DNA from: Tomocerus qinae
Lineage: Eukaryota; Arthropoda; Collembola; Entomobryomorpha; Tomoceridae
NCBI GenBank assembly: GCA_020055645.1
Contig: CM034546.1
Coordinates: forward strand, 117,726,375-117,790,374
Direction: 5' to 3'
DNA length: 64,000 nt
Below the pieces are notes generated by a model. It saw only the letters and a list, made by a program, of their open reading frames with translations, was not told the DNA's origin and ran no database searches. The position numbers and the translations under genes are program-made. Below are positions 49,801-63,131 of this stretch, one piece after another (position 1 is the stretch's first letter; every line of letters begins with the position of its first letter).

Positions 49801-52800
49801 CGGGGGCTCAAAAGACTATCCAACTTCTTTTGTGAAAAATACGAAGTCCAAGCCATCAATTACGTATGGTTGTAATACTTTAACTTACTCTGGTTATTAT
49901 AAATCGAGACAACAGGTTTTTAAAGACGAAGAAGCCGATGTAATGCATGCAATGAGTGAAATTATTAGTCAGAAAGGATCCACTGTTAAACAATTTCCTT
50001 CTTCCAGCGACGTCTGGAAAAGTAAGAAGAAGCAGCAAGAGTGGTTTGCACCAACTGATCAAGTGTTCTGTCCTTCCGAGGGATCGAAAGGAATTGTAAT
50101 TTCTCATTTATACTCGGATGATGAAGGAGACGATAGTCCTGCTGGTAGCCTCAAAGGTAGAAAGCCTACAAATGTGAACGATCGAACCGTTGAAATTACT
50201 CCCATACCTGTTCTACAGCAGAAGTCCCCTAGTTCGCCAGACTCCATGGATTCCGCTCCCTCACCCCTTCTTAAGAAAAAATATAACAGTGATGAACAAT
50301 CAGGGAAGGATACTATTGGTCTTAGTCTTGACAAAGAAGTGAGCCATGTAGAGGAACGTGGTAAACGCGACAGTAGTAGTTACGGCAAAACAAGTAGTGA
50401 TGAAGATATCAGAATAAGGGACGTCAAGAAATCGGACAAGGTAACCACGAATCCTGTGTTGACTGATGACAAAGAGAGGGACAAAAATAGAAAGCCTGAA
50501 AAATTAGCAGAAAGCGATAAAAGTAAAAGTATATATAGTGTAGCCGACAAACCAATTTCTCAAAGCCGTCGTACCGAAAATACAGATGTTAGTCCTAAGA
50601 TACAAGATGAAGAAGACGATGACATGTACGAAGAAATGGAATTAGAAGAGTTTCCTTTAGAAAAAGAAATTGCCGCTAATATCAAGACCTCTGATAAGGA
50701 AAAGAAAGACAAAGACAAACATAAAGGCAAAGAATCAAAGGATAAGAGCAAGAAGGCCAAAAAGCAGAAACGTAAAAAGAAGCATCACAAGTCGAAAGAC
50801 AAGCATGAAAAGAAAAAATCTAGTGATGACGAGGAAGAAGAGTTTGATGTACATGACAGTTCAGACGCTGATTCTGCAAGACTAAAGACGTCTAAAAAAT
50901 CTTCAAAGAAAGACAAAACTGATAAAACAGTTAAGGAGAAGCGCCATAGAAAGCGTCGCAGTAAAACAGAAAGTTCAAAAGGTAGCGACAGTTCGAGTGA
51001 CAGTGAGCATAGTGACGATTCTAGTAAAAAACGGCCAAAGAAGAAAAGAACCAAGTTGTCAACTACTAATGATGACCTACCAATTGAAAAGTCACTGGAC
51101 ACTAAGAAGTCCAAATCCTCTGCTCATGAGCCACTAGTGCCCCAACCATTAGTGGAAAAGGAAAAAAGTCGTAAAGATAAAAAGAAAAAGCATGAGAAGT
51201 CAAAATCTAAGAAGAAGCATTCAAAGAAAAACCGGGAATCTTCTTCATCTTCTTCGACGGAAAGTTCAGAATCAGAAAGCTCATCTTCTTCAGAGTCGTC
51301 ATCTGATACTTCTGACGAAGGAAGTGATAATGACCGCAAAGTGAAAAAAGCTGAGAAAAAGAAGAAATCCAAGAAGGATAAAAAGGAGTCTAAGAAAGAC
51401 AAGGTGAGAGATAAAACTCCAGATAGCTCCAACGACGAAAATCATCGACGTGGAGGGGGCAGAAGAGACGATAGAGGCGGTGGAGGTGGTCTGGGCGGTA
51501 GTACAGGGCGTTCTGGTGGCAGTCATTATCATAAAGAATTTAAAGATAGAGACAGAGACCAATCTTATAGAGAGAGAGACCGTGACCGAGGCGGTGACAA
51601 GAGATCTAGCTACGGTAGAAGACGTAATGGAGAATTCGGAGAATTGTTTGATTCACTTGGAGATTGGGACGCAACTTCTTCATCCCTTCAGGTTAAGGAC
51701 AATGACAAATGCACAGACCTGCCTGCTATGCCAACTGAGGCTGTGAAGGAGCAAAGTGGAAATCTTTCTCATTCATCTAAGCAAGCTCAAGAGCTTTTGT
51801 CTGCTATTGATAATGATAAGTTGTTACAGACTATTTTAAAGAATGAGGACTTAAGTGCTGAAACTTTATTGAAGCAAATTACTGAGCCTGCTGAATCGGA
51901 TATAGCAACCGTTGGTAGCAAATCAGTGTACAATTTAGCGACTGCACCTGCCCCGTCCAATTGGAGCGATGATTCAGAAGAAGAGAATGCTGCAGCAGCT
52001 GCTGCTGGAAAACCTGATGTAAAAATTCCACCATCTTCGGGATATGGGACTGAACGATCAACTGATACAATAAAAGATAATGAATCTGACGAAAAGTCAG
52101 GGGGTTCAGACTCAAACTCATCAAGCGAAGACTCAACCGACAGTGAAAGCTCGTCAAGTTCCTCTGATAGTCAAAGTGACTCAGATTCAAATAATGCAAA
52201 AGAAAAGACTGAATTGCCGACGGAGGTCAATGAATCAGAAATTAAAAGCAATGAAAACAAAGTGTCCAGTCAAGTTCCTGTTTTGTATGACCCATTTGCT
52301 GATAATTCTGATGCCACATCTGGGTCATCGGACTCAGAAAAGAAAGAAAAGGTGGAGGTGAAAAAGGAAAAGATTAATAATATTATTAGTGAGGATGTAT
52401 ACAAGGAAGACAATAAATTTTATGAAGACTTGAAGAATACAATGGATGTTTTAACTAAATACGAAAACAAAGTCGATGCCAGTTCCTCTAATGATACCAT
52501 TAAGGAACTTGAAACCCAACCTGTGAAGATTAAACAAATTGACGAACTACCTGGGACTCCAACGAAAACTTGTTTAGATCAGGGTGTTGAAATATCGCCG
52601 ACTAAACTGCTCAATTTTAAAATCAGTGGAAGTAAGCTTGATAGAAGTAGCTTAACAGCATTTGGAACTGAAGAAAATACAGACGAATTAAAATCTACAG
52701 AGTCATGCGGTACAAAGCCAATATCGCCACAAAAGAAAGAAAAAACCATCCCAGTTATCACTAGTAAAGATCACGTAGAACAATTCCCTATTTCTGTTTT

Positions 52801-55800
52801 AGGATCAACTTGCAATAAAATTACGCCCATTCCTAATGTAACTATGTTCACAGAAGAACATATTAATTTAGGTGTAGACAACTACAGATGTGACTCGAGG
52901 GAAAACCATGAGCGAAGCAGATACATAAAGCCAGTCCCAGCATTAAGATCTAGGTCTAGGTCGTATTCTCGGTCACATTCAAGATCAAGGTCGCGTTCCT
53001 TTTCTCCTCACAGAAGGGTTCCTTCCGGTGCTCCGCCAGCTAGATTTCATAGAAGTGGAAGTTATGAGCGAGAAAGAGCTGGTGGGCGACCACACAGACG
53101 GCGATCTCCGCCACCAGAATATTTCCATGGCCGGCGACAGTATGGAGGCGATCGACGTCGACACTACAACCATCCAGGGCATCCAGGTGATTTGATATCT
53201 CGAAGAAGAGAGCGTGAACGTTTTCGAAGACCAATGTCTCGTTCAAAGTCAAGGTCTCGTTCCCGTTCAAGATCAATTTCAAGGTCTCGTTCAAGATCTA
53301 TTAGTCCTAGAAGTCATGGTTCTGGATACCATCATCGATCACGACGATTGGAAATGCATGATAGAGATCGTCGTGGACGGGGACATTATTTTGAACCCCG
53401 GGATCATAGAGATCGAAGATATTTGAGAGAAAGAGATTACCACGACAGAGAAAGATCCAGGACTCCAGAGCATCTTAGCCCGACGGAATTGAGAATGCGA
53501 AAGAAACATGGAGAATTCATGGAGGATAGACTGTCGCATGAGGAAAGGGTTGCACTGAAAGATCGTGAAAACAAACTAACGACTGACAATGACGGAGATT
53601 TAGTTCCTTTAGCTCAAAAGCAAGAATCCCCTCCTCTGCAACTAAATGTGGCAGACTCCACCATTAGTGATTCAGAATTGGCCAGCCGCAACGCGACTAG
53701 TCAAGTCAATACTGGAAACATTTACATTGGGGGCATATCCAGAGATATGCTGATTGATCATCACAATTCAGGACATATGGAACTTCCTCACCCTCACGAA
53801 AGTCAACTCCACCCTAGCCATCTTCCACCAGAAACATTGGACAATGACTTGTGCAGTGATTATAATTCTCCTCCTCGTCGTCTTTCTTTAGATGAGAGGC
53901 TTGAAATGGAAATGGGGATTAGCTTGCGAGACGAACCTGTTCACAAACCTCAGCAGATTCCTGGTGGCTATTACTATCCTCCTAATGCGTATCGAATGCC
54001 TGGACACGAACATCCTGATCAAGGAAAATATTTACCTGTGCTACCCCATGCTCATCCTGGGATGTCGGAGTTCGGTCATCACCCTGGTGCCATTCCCAAT
54101 GCATGGAGCGCTGCCGGTAAAGGTTTCGCCAATGGAAAGCCGCAGAGAGCCCAGTCCCAAATTGTTCAGGTACAGTTATTTCTTCTACTTCACCAAAAAT
54201 AATTTTGCCTAAATAATGTAATTAGTAAAACCACTTATCTATGTTGACAGTAGATAATAATTTAATTTGCTGCTAATCTATTTCTTATTTTTGTCTTGTC
54301 TTGTCACACTTGAATTGTACTTAAGATTTGATGTGAGCTAATTTTATGCCTCGTGTTTCCAGTACAATGAGTCAAATTATTATTAGATAGAATTATTAGT
54401 ATATTTTCAAGTAAATATGCTGCACATTATTTATAAACTATTACACATGTTATTCGTACATCGCAACTGTTTAAATTGTAATACATTGTTTGATGGTAAA
54501 ATACTAGCCGGAAATTTAAATATTAATTATGGCTGTTTCAGGTTGGAAATGTAATACAAGTTGTACCTGCCGAAATTCCTGTAGTACCAATTACAATTAC
54601 TTCATCCTCAAAAGGTCGTCGCTCCAGTTCTGAAAGGGTACGTGTTTTGAACATTTTAAATTTTCAACAGGGACACATCACTCTTTTTTCTTTGAACATT
54701 TGACTAAAAGCCTTTACTAACAGTTGGCAGAATGTGAGGTTTATTAAAAATGTTTAAGGTGTAGGTTTAGCGATAGTGTATGAAAATCATTGTAGCTTTT
54801 AGCTGTACTAAAAACATTTCCAATAATTTTGCAATGGGAAATATTAATGAGATTTTTTTAAGTACCACAGAGTATATATGATGGAAAATGTTTTAAAATG
54901 TTAGTATTTATTGTTGAAGGGAAGCTAGACACAATCAGATGTATGCTGACGAATGTAGTGCAGTGACCACGTAGTGGGAAAGTGAGAATGTAAATAAATA
55001 TTACATTACTGGTTAATAGTATTGATTTCGTTTTTCCAATCAATCAGTTTTGTTTTGTGTCTGGGGAAGGATGTCTTACATTTGTCAGTATTTAATTTGG
55101 TCTTAAATGAACTGGTTTGTTTGAGTTAACCAATGTGAAAAAGAAGAGACTCTAAAATTAGGTTTATTATGCGCAAAAGTTTAGCTACCCCCAAGCATGG
55201 CTGTTTTATATGAAGCCAGTTTTAATATTTTTGAGAAAAAAACGATGTAGACGTACAACTTTCATAAGTTAAGTCAAGTTTAACAATAATATTATTACCT
55301 GCCAAATCCATTGTTTTATGTATGGAGTAGGCATTTGTAAAATATTCCATATTATACTATAATAATATGTCATGACTGTTATCAAATCTAAAGAATTAAT
55401 TTTACCAATCTGTTTAACAGAAGAAGCCATCTGTACCCAAGAGAGTTATCACCATTAAAGTTCCCGTTGTTCCATTTTCTGTTCCAATTATGCAACCGGA
55501 AGATTTGGCGAATATGCAACCCCCACCAATGACCGAAGAAGAAAATCTTATAAGACTAAGAAGAAAGAACAGAAAATTGAAGAGGAAAAGGAGAATGGCT
55601 GCTGAACTTGCAAAGAAACGTAATTCCACAGTAAGTCTAAAAACGATATACTATTTTCAATAATTTTACTTTTGTAAGATAGCTTAATATTATTGTTAAT
55701 TGTGTCTGCGGTTGGTTTCTTTAATTATTAGACAAGTTGTTATCTACCACATTATTAAGGTAGTAGAAACAAATGTACACCAAAGGGCTAGTTTTTAGCG

Positions 55801-58800
55801 ATAGCGGTGTAGTTCTCGTCCATATGTCCTAAGCTTTGTGCCTTTTTTGCTAAACGAAAATATATTTAATTATATACTTACACCTACCAACATACAAATG
55901 TACACCGGGTGTGCGTATTGATTTACTATACTTAGATACCTCTCCCTAAAGAAGTCATTGCTTCCGCAATTTTGGTCTTACTGGCTAATTCGGAATGCTT
56001 CTGTGTTTCTTAACGTTTTTTTACAATTTGTTTTTAAATAAGCAAGACCATATTTTTTTTCGTCGGGTTGTAAAATTATTAATAATCTCCTATGACGGCA
56101 TCAAGAAAATGCCGAACTATGACATTATTCTAAATGCTCTCTGATTATGATTATGAATTTAGATTTGGATTAATCGTTTAAAGTTACTTTCAGTAGACAT
56201 CAAATTAATTGGAAAAAGCTTAAAAATAACGTTTTGACTATTATTAATTAATCACAAATAGCACAATAATGAATATTAATACCAACTACCTACATATTAT
56301 ACGAATCAGTATCCCTGTTTTACGAGAAGAAAATATAAAGTTCTACTCTACCCTACATACGTACTGCACTACGACATAATGTATGACTTGAGTGGGGTGA
56401 AGTGAATCAAGCCGGTTATTCCTTCCTGCTCAATTCACCATTCCAAATCCCGTTGTGTAGTCCCATCCGTCCACAAGTAGCAGATAAATATCCAAAGTAG
56501 CTTCGTATGCTTGCGTGTCTTTTGCACGCATTGTATCGTAAATCTAAAATTCGATTAGTGTTTTCATAGGCTTTGAAGAATAACTTAATATACAAAGTAG
56601 AACATTAGATTATATAAACATGATTTTGATAGATTGGGGAAGAGGAGGATGTGACTCCAGCAGAAAATAAAGAAGAGGAGACCCAAGAAGCTTCACCTAA
56701 AGAAAATTTACAATTGAAGGTACGAGATATCGTTCCGTTATCGTCTCTACCACTTGAAAATCCGCTAATCCACCATGCTCGAATTCAAGTACAGATTGAA
56801 TTTGCCATTGTTGTCGCCATTCTTATGAGACTTGTAATGGATCAAGTTTCCCAATTAGAAGTTTTATTTTTCGAGTATAAAAATAGTAGCAACTCGAAGA
56901 AAATGGACATGACATCTTTACATTTAAGAATGACAATTCTTGTCTGAAATTAAAATTTAGTATTTGCGAGTATAGTTTTCCTATTTACAAAAGTATATGT
57001 TCATAGGAAAATATAAAATTATATATAGTTGTTTTAAAGGAAAATGACTATATTATTATATTTGATGAATGTTGTCTGTGAACTATTCTCCCATAATGAT
57101 GCAGATAAAATCTGCAAGAAATTTTATGAATATTTAATGTTACATTTTACAGCAGTAGACGTAATTCTTGTTTTACTTTAGTACTTATTCCTCTAATAAT
57201 ACTTCTGTCTTTCTTGTTACTACATTTTACTTCTAATTGCCAATTAACAACAGTTACTGTTCCATCTCAGTTGTATTTCTCGCCATCAGAATTTATGTTG
57301 AAATATTCCTGATGTACTGTAAACGAAGTTTATACAAAGTTACTTAATTTTATTGTTACTTACTGTATTCTTAATTGTTTGTGATTAATATTTACCGTGG
57401 GTTTCTGAGTAAAAATCCAAACCAAACTATTATTTCTATGACCTGGATATTATGATACTGTAAAGGTAAGCTTTCATAATAAAGTGTGTACAAAACAGAT
57501 TCAAAATAATATGTCCGATTGCAATCAGCTGCATGAAATATGTAATGTTATATGTATAAAATACAAGACACGAGGAGCAGAAGAAACTCATCTGATTTAG
57601 CCACATTACTAGTAGCATAGCATTCTTCCTTCACAGCATTTCATTTCTCAACGACTATAACAAAATCGATTGGGCAACCTTTACTAAGCATCACATCATC
57701 TCACGGCATACGTACAATAGTACTAATGTAGGAGTTTGCATTTAAATCAAATTGATATTGTAGAATCACAATGAATTAAATAGCATCATTCTTCCTAACT
57801 CACAAATGTCAATATTATCACCAGCATGCATGCAATGCATAGCTAATCGAGGTCAGGCCTTATGTGCCTAAGCATATTATGAACCTACTTACCTAGCAGT
57901 AGTACCTATACACAATCTAACACTCGCTTCAATGGATTACAGCCTTTTGTAATGTGTAGCGTCGCAAAATAAAACAGCCGCAGCCATAGGTGCATGTTCA
58001 TACAAAGAACAGACAACATCCCTCTCAAATGAGCATATCTTATATCTACAAACTCTAGCTCTGGTTGCACTCAGCACAGCCAATTGTAGACTACACTCCA
58101 ATGCGAAAATTGTGGACATGGAAAGCAACAAGCCTTGCTTATTTTTACGTAGCATGCTTACGGCATATTGATATTTTTCTCTGAGAGTAGATTTTCCTTT
58201 AATCAAATGAGCCATTCAAGAAATCAGTTATTTTACTGAACTACTTTCAATGCTGTCCAAATGTGCCTTTTCTCATGCCTTGTCTATTCCAGATACACAA
58301 ATATATGATTTATAGCCACTTTTCGCATTTTTGGTCAATTCGTAACATCTTAGAACTCTATACCGTTTTTGTTAGCAGTCTACAAGAAAATATAAATTGA
58401 AGCACACCTCATACCAATTTTGCATTCTGAGTTAAAACTTGAGATTTGTTGTGTTAGGGTTAGCTATTCATATAATAAATTTCATCTGAATGATTGTCTA
58501 CACATTGTTCAGAGTTTGAGGTATTTACTGCAACTAGAGGCTGCCCCGCAATGTAACACCATTAGATTAACTATAAGAAGGTAGGCATTCGAGGTTAATT
58601 TCGTATCAGTATCAGCAGTGCCTGTATCAATAATTTTAATCTTGGCAGTTGATATCCTTCAGAGCATTAGTATAGGTCAGCAATCAATATGGACATTACT
58701 TATTTTGAATCTGTCATTGGTTTGTTTTATGTAAATATTATTTGGTTTGGTTTTCGAACAGAAAACTACGATACTATCAAATTCATTGCTCGTAAACACC

Positions 58801-61800
58801 TTATCGCGATTCTGGACGATGGCGGATAATGGATCGATATTTCTGATTTTTTATCATTCAGTCCGCGTCCTCATTAATAGAAGGATTGCGTTATTTTAAA
58901 ATGTATTTTTATTTTTTCATTTTTAAAAACTACTATCATAGAGATGAGTACGCTACGCGACGTAATAAAGCTTTGGTACGCGTTACGCGTAGTGTACTAT
59001 AAGTGTATAAGATAAGTCTGCGTTGTTTAGAACTGCATGTATGCACGTTACACATTTTACGCTTATTACTATTTTTACTATGCTTTGTAATTGAACTTTG
59101 AGAAAATGTTTTATCAAATGTAATTTTCCCTAACAGGGTGAAGAAAATCAATCGGAAACCGAAGTTGCAAGCACATCAGTGGAACAGGGGGAAACTAAAA
59201 CCGATGAAGAACCAAAACTCGAGGTTAACCCTGAGGATCAAAGTGCAGAATCTGCTCCCACTGCCACTACTGAGAAAGATGAGAGTGAGTCAAAAGTTCT
59301 TGATGAAAAGAAGGAAGAGCCGCCTCAGAAACCACCACCAAGAAAAATTGAAATTCTTCCCCCTCCAGACAAGGGCATTTTAGTTGCTGCCGGTTTCAGG
59401 TAATGTACCCATGCCATTTCTATATGCCAAAAATAACCTTTTCTTTTGTAACTATTCGTTTTTTGCGTACAAACAAGATCTGTTTTGAGCGTTTTTATAG
59501 GAAATGATTCAATTCAAAATTTCAATTGCTTGGAACAGTGTAGATTGGTTTGAAACTTTCGAGAATGCCTTAGAATTCCTCAGAATTTTCTTAACTGTCT
59601 TATACATTATATATCATCAAATCAAGTATGATTTTATGATGATTATACACCTTATTTCATAGTTCGAAGTGCGACACAAGATTGAAATAAATATGAGAAT
59701 TTTCTATATAGGGAGAAAACTTTGGATGAAAACAATGAAAAAATTATCAAAGGAGTGAAATTTGCTGATGGTATCAATCCTGGTTGTGGAACTTCTTCCT
59801 CAGAAGGTGAAGAAATGACATCCCCTCCACCTCCATCAGAAATGAATGCAATTTCTTCCAAAAAATCCAAAATTTTGAAGAAAAAGAAGATCAAAGTGAA
59901 AATAGTGAGAAAAGTCGAAGAGAAAAAACAAGAAGAGAGTAAAGCAGAAGTTGCCCCTGAAATTGAACGACCTCCACCGCCGCCTTCACCCCCACCTTGT
60001 CCAAGTGTAGCATATCCATTCTGCCCTCCGGGTATTTTGTATCAAGTTTGCTCTCAATATGCAGGTAATTTAAATGCATTTACTTACAGTTACATACAAC
60101 TTACAACTCTTTAATTTAGGGTAGGGTGATACGCATAGGTAACTCTGGAAGATCGATATCTAAGTTTACTCAATCTATTTCATTTGTAATGCCTAGATAT
60201 TTTGCTATCAAATCTCTGAAACTTTACTAACTAACTGAAATCCAATTAGCTTTCATTAAATATTATACTGTCGTAAGTTTTGTTGAAAAGCGTGTAAGCT
60301 ATGGCATCCCACAAACTGCCGACAAAAACAGCTCACATTTTTTTATCTACACTTTCATTGCTGCGTAATCCATCGTCGGGTATGAGTTAATACTACATAA
60401 TCTTATAATACATACATTCATTAATATGGCTTTTTGTAATCATTCATTGTATCTACAATTAATGGTAATAGGAAGCTATTTGTAATTTTTTTATATGCAC
60501 CTGTGCCAATCGTAAGCGTATGGTAGGTTTTCAGTATGATTAGCCGTTAATTTAATTTAAGAGGATTTTTTAAACAGTAATGAAAATACTATTTGGCTAA
60601 TCATTTAATTAAATTAGTAGCAGTAATGTGAGCAGTTATCAAGATAATTTCCACGAGTACATTTTTAGTACATTTACTTAACCTGAAATAAAAAATCTAA
60701 CCAAACATTTTTTTGTAGTTTTATATGCACAGGCAATGGCAGAAAAAGGAATTGACATAGTCTTCCAGCCTTCGACCCAGATTCCATCCATGGGAGAAAA
60801 CTTGATACTTTCTGACACACTCGGAGAGAGCAATTTGGAAGCTCCAGAAACTATCGATTTTCAAGCCTCGGAGTCTTCTACTTTAACCACAGTACACGAT
60901 CCTTCCTATGAACACTCTTCATCTATTATTCCATCTTCATCCGAGTCCCCCGTTCAGACAACAGGGTCTAGAATTCCGACAATAATTCGCACAGCCCATA
61001 GCCCTCCTATGTTGGACGATGGAATGGATAAGTCGGATTGTAGCATGATGATAAGCCCCTTGTCAAGTGAAATCGTCGACAACAGCATCATGAGTAGCAA
61101 TAGTCGGAAAAGAAGTATAAGTAAGAACATTGTAGAGATCCCAATAGTGGACATGGACTGTATACCAAATAATTTACTGCACCCGGAGACAGGATCACAA
61201 AATGATTTAAATCTGGATGAGATACCGTTACCAATGGCCATGTCCCCTTCAAAAATTCCTGTTCCAATGGGAACCCCACCATTGTCTTTCCACATATCTA
61301 GCAAACCGAAGAAGTTCATTGGGAAGCATCACAATAAGCATTTGTTATCATCCAAACTAAGAAAATCAAGACCTGCTCTGACAACGCCGAAGTTTGTACA
61401 TTCTACCTCATCGTCCAACATCATCGTAACTCCGATTTCAGACCAGAGCTATGAATACAATCCGTATCCACATTCTGACAGCCAATGTCACAGTCAGAGC
61501 ACGGGACTCTCGCCAGGACCTGCTCAGATTTCGATATCCGTCACCGCTCCACCACCTCATATACCTACAATTCCACCTGGTGTAGACTTGTCTCGTCCAC
61601 CGCCTTCTTTTACTCCACCACCACCCGGGACGATCGATTTCTCTAATCCTTCGCCAAACTCTTCCGTCGCGTCTGCGTTGGGTAATGGCTCAGTCTCTAA
61701 TAATAGCTCACCGAGTAATGTTTCTACTAGTATATCTATAGTGGTAGAAGAGCAGAATCTTTCTTCGAGAACTCTCCAAAAAGAGCAGGACAACGACATC

Positions 61801-62379
61801 GCTCCACCAACCCCTCCACCTCCGGGCACATCTCCCCGATATGTATGTTCATAGTAGCCCATGCAGCTTTCACTAACAGAGATTTCATTTCACGTGATTT
61901 TACTGTATGCAGTCTCATCCCCAAATAATGTCTTGTAAATTGCAAACTGCGAACTTTTGGCATCTTGTCAAGCAATTAATTTTTCAGCAAAATCTGATGA
62001 CTTAAATCTCTACTCTATATATATTTAGTAAGTCTATCAATGAAAATTATGTAATCAATTTAGCTATTTACATGCAACAATGATTTATAATAATGCTAGT
62101 GTATGGTTACTTAATTAGTATTATTAGTTTGGTAAACTGTCTCTTAAGACTTGCATTCATGGAAAAATATTAGTCAATCTGATTGGAGACTCGAATGATT
62201 TCTGCTGAAGTATTTTGATATAGTATAAAGAATTCCTAGCAATAAACATTTCTTTTGTTGTCTGTTTATTCATTTGTTTTTTTAATTTCCTTTAGGTATT
62301 TCGAGATATAACACGGATCACACGTTTTGAATATTACGTGCATCGAGAACATGATTACTATTATGGATGTGATGTTTAG
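43885..62379 (+). CDS. Very large SR-rich, presumably nuclear RNA-processing protein (~2,741 aa), ten exons
   Basis: Exons: 43885-43893, 46952-48450, 49669-54169, 54542-54637, 55421-55630, 56633-56719, 59137-59399, 59712-60064, 60719-61842 and 62296-62379. The sum is 8,226 nt, all junctions are GT-AG and all phases agree. The first exon encodes only Met-Ser-Glu; the next exon also has a well-placed ATG at 46958. Residues about 283-470 form an arginine/serine and charged repeat domain. Residues about 840-1100 are Lys/Ser-rich, then an RGG-like patch, a second RS domain at about 1590-1770 (SRSRSYSRSHSRSRSRSFSP), and a Pro-rich C-terminus. The short conserved-looking segments WTDYDLHQFRTTDIHKLWG and GVKFADGINPGCGTSSSEGE are not assigned. 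RS domains point to nuclear speckles and splicing. I see no RRM, PWI or other folded domain. If the last intron is kept, translation stops at 61854 (2,717 aa). Confidence 0.85.
45610..46560. mobile_element. TA-flanked inverted-repeat element (Tc1/mariner-pogo type) in intron 1
   Basis: The element 45612-46558 begins GGGGAGACTGGGGATAGTG and ends with the reverse complement (one mismatch over about 25 bp), flanked by TA on both sides. The word GGGTATAGTGTACGAA recurs in both end repeats (twice at the right end), again twice as the two halves of a 38-bp palindrome at 45797-45834, and once in degenerate form near 45840. A basic minus-strand frame at 45716-46030 (KRRKSTILLGEKQKNRQLKQ) resembles the Lys/Arg-rich C-terminus of pogo-like transposases, so this may be an internal-deletion derivative. 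It is too short to be autonomous. Confidence 0.8.
48451..49668 (+). other. Intron 2 of the SR-rich gene
   Basis: 1,218 bp, GTACGT donor, TCTAG acceptor, phase 2. It contains a patch of short GTGAGGT/TTAGTGAGG repeats near 48920-48970. No other feature was seen. Confidence 0.7.
56720..59136 (+). other. Intron 6 of the SR-rich gene, with an antisense ORF
   Basis: 2,417 bp. A minus-strand ATG-started frame at 57937-58215 (92 codons, MAHLIKGKSTLREKYQYAVS at its start) looks protein-like but has no recognised domain or promoter. The rest is AT-rich with no coding signal. Confidence 0.5.
62241..62246 (+). terminator. AATAAA polyadenylation signal upstream of the last exon
   Basis: It lies inside the last intron, 387 nt after the in-line stop at 61852-61854. 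It would terminate an isoform that keeps this intron. Confidence 0.45.
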
Positions 62380-63131
62380 ATGTCTATTTAAATACAGTTA
62401 TCTTTTAGTTATTTAATTACAGACTGGTTTAGACTATCATTTTGCCAATGTCATGTAATTTTAAAAAATGTACTGTGCCTTGTTCATTTACCTTCTCCAT
62501 TTCATGTTCAACTTTATTATGGTATACTACTTATAGCCGCATTATAATATAGAAATTGCTATTAATTTATTAGCATTGGCCTTTATTACATAGTTAAAAA
62601 TGAACTTTTTTCTTGAAGTAACTTCTCTTGCCTTAACTATTACTATTGGATAAACGTGTAATTTAGAGTCTTTGGTGCGTATAGTTTTTGGTGTAAATCT
62701 GTATGTTTATTTCATGTTTTCGATACACATAAGCATATTGTTAATAACCTATCGCATTGTTGTTCTCAAATATTGTGTTCACTTGAAAATGAGGTTAAAA
62801 TACCATAATATATATATATTGTAATAGCATATATGAATTGTAAAGATTGTATAATTTGAATGAAATACAGTCTTAACATGATAAAGACCTACATAATTTG
62901 CTTTATTTCAATATTTGCAAATTTTTTGCATCAAAATCAAAAACATACTGCTGTCCAAAGTGACTTTCGCCATCTGCACAAAATACATTGCCCTGATAAG
63001 TTAAGCGAAGTACATGCAGTGGTCGACTTTGCGCATTTACTCATACAGAGCACTTGTAATGCAGATTTTAGCAGAACATTCGTGACATGTTCATATAATT
63101 TAAGCATAGTGCATGGTTATGATTGAATAAA
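62380..63131 (+). other. 3' UTR of the SR-rich gene, ending at AATAAA
   Basis: AATAAA at 63126-63131, 747 nt after the spliced stop. Within it an ATG-started frame at 62860-63126 (88 codons) begins with a hydrophobic segment MIKTYIICFISIFANFL and follows a TATATATAT run at about 62808-62818. This could be a separate small secreted-protein gene, but the simplest reading is UTR. Confidence 0.4.
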
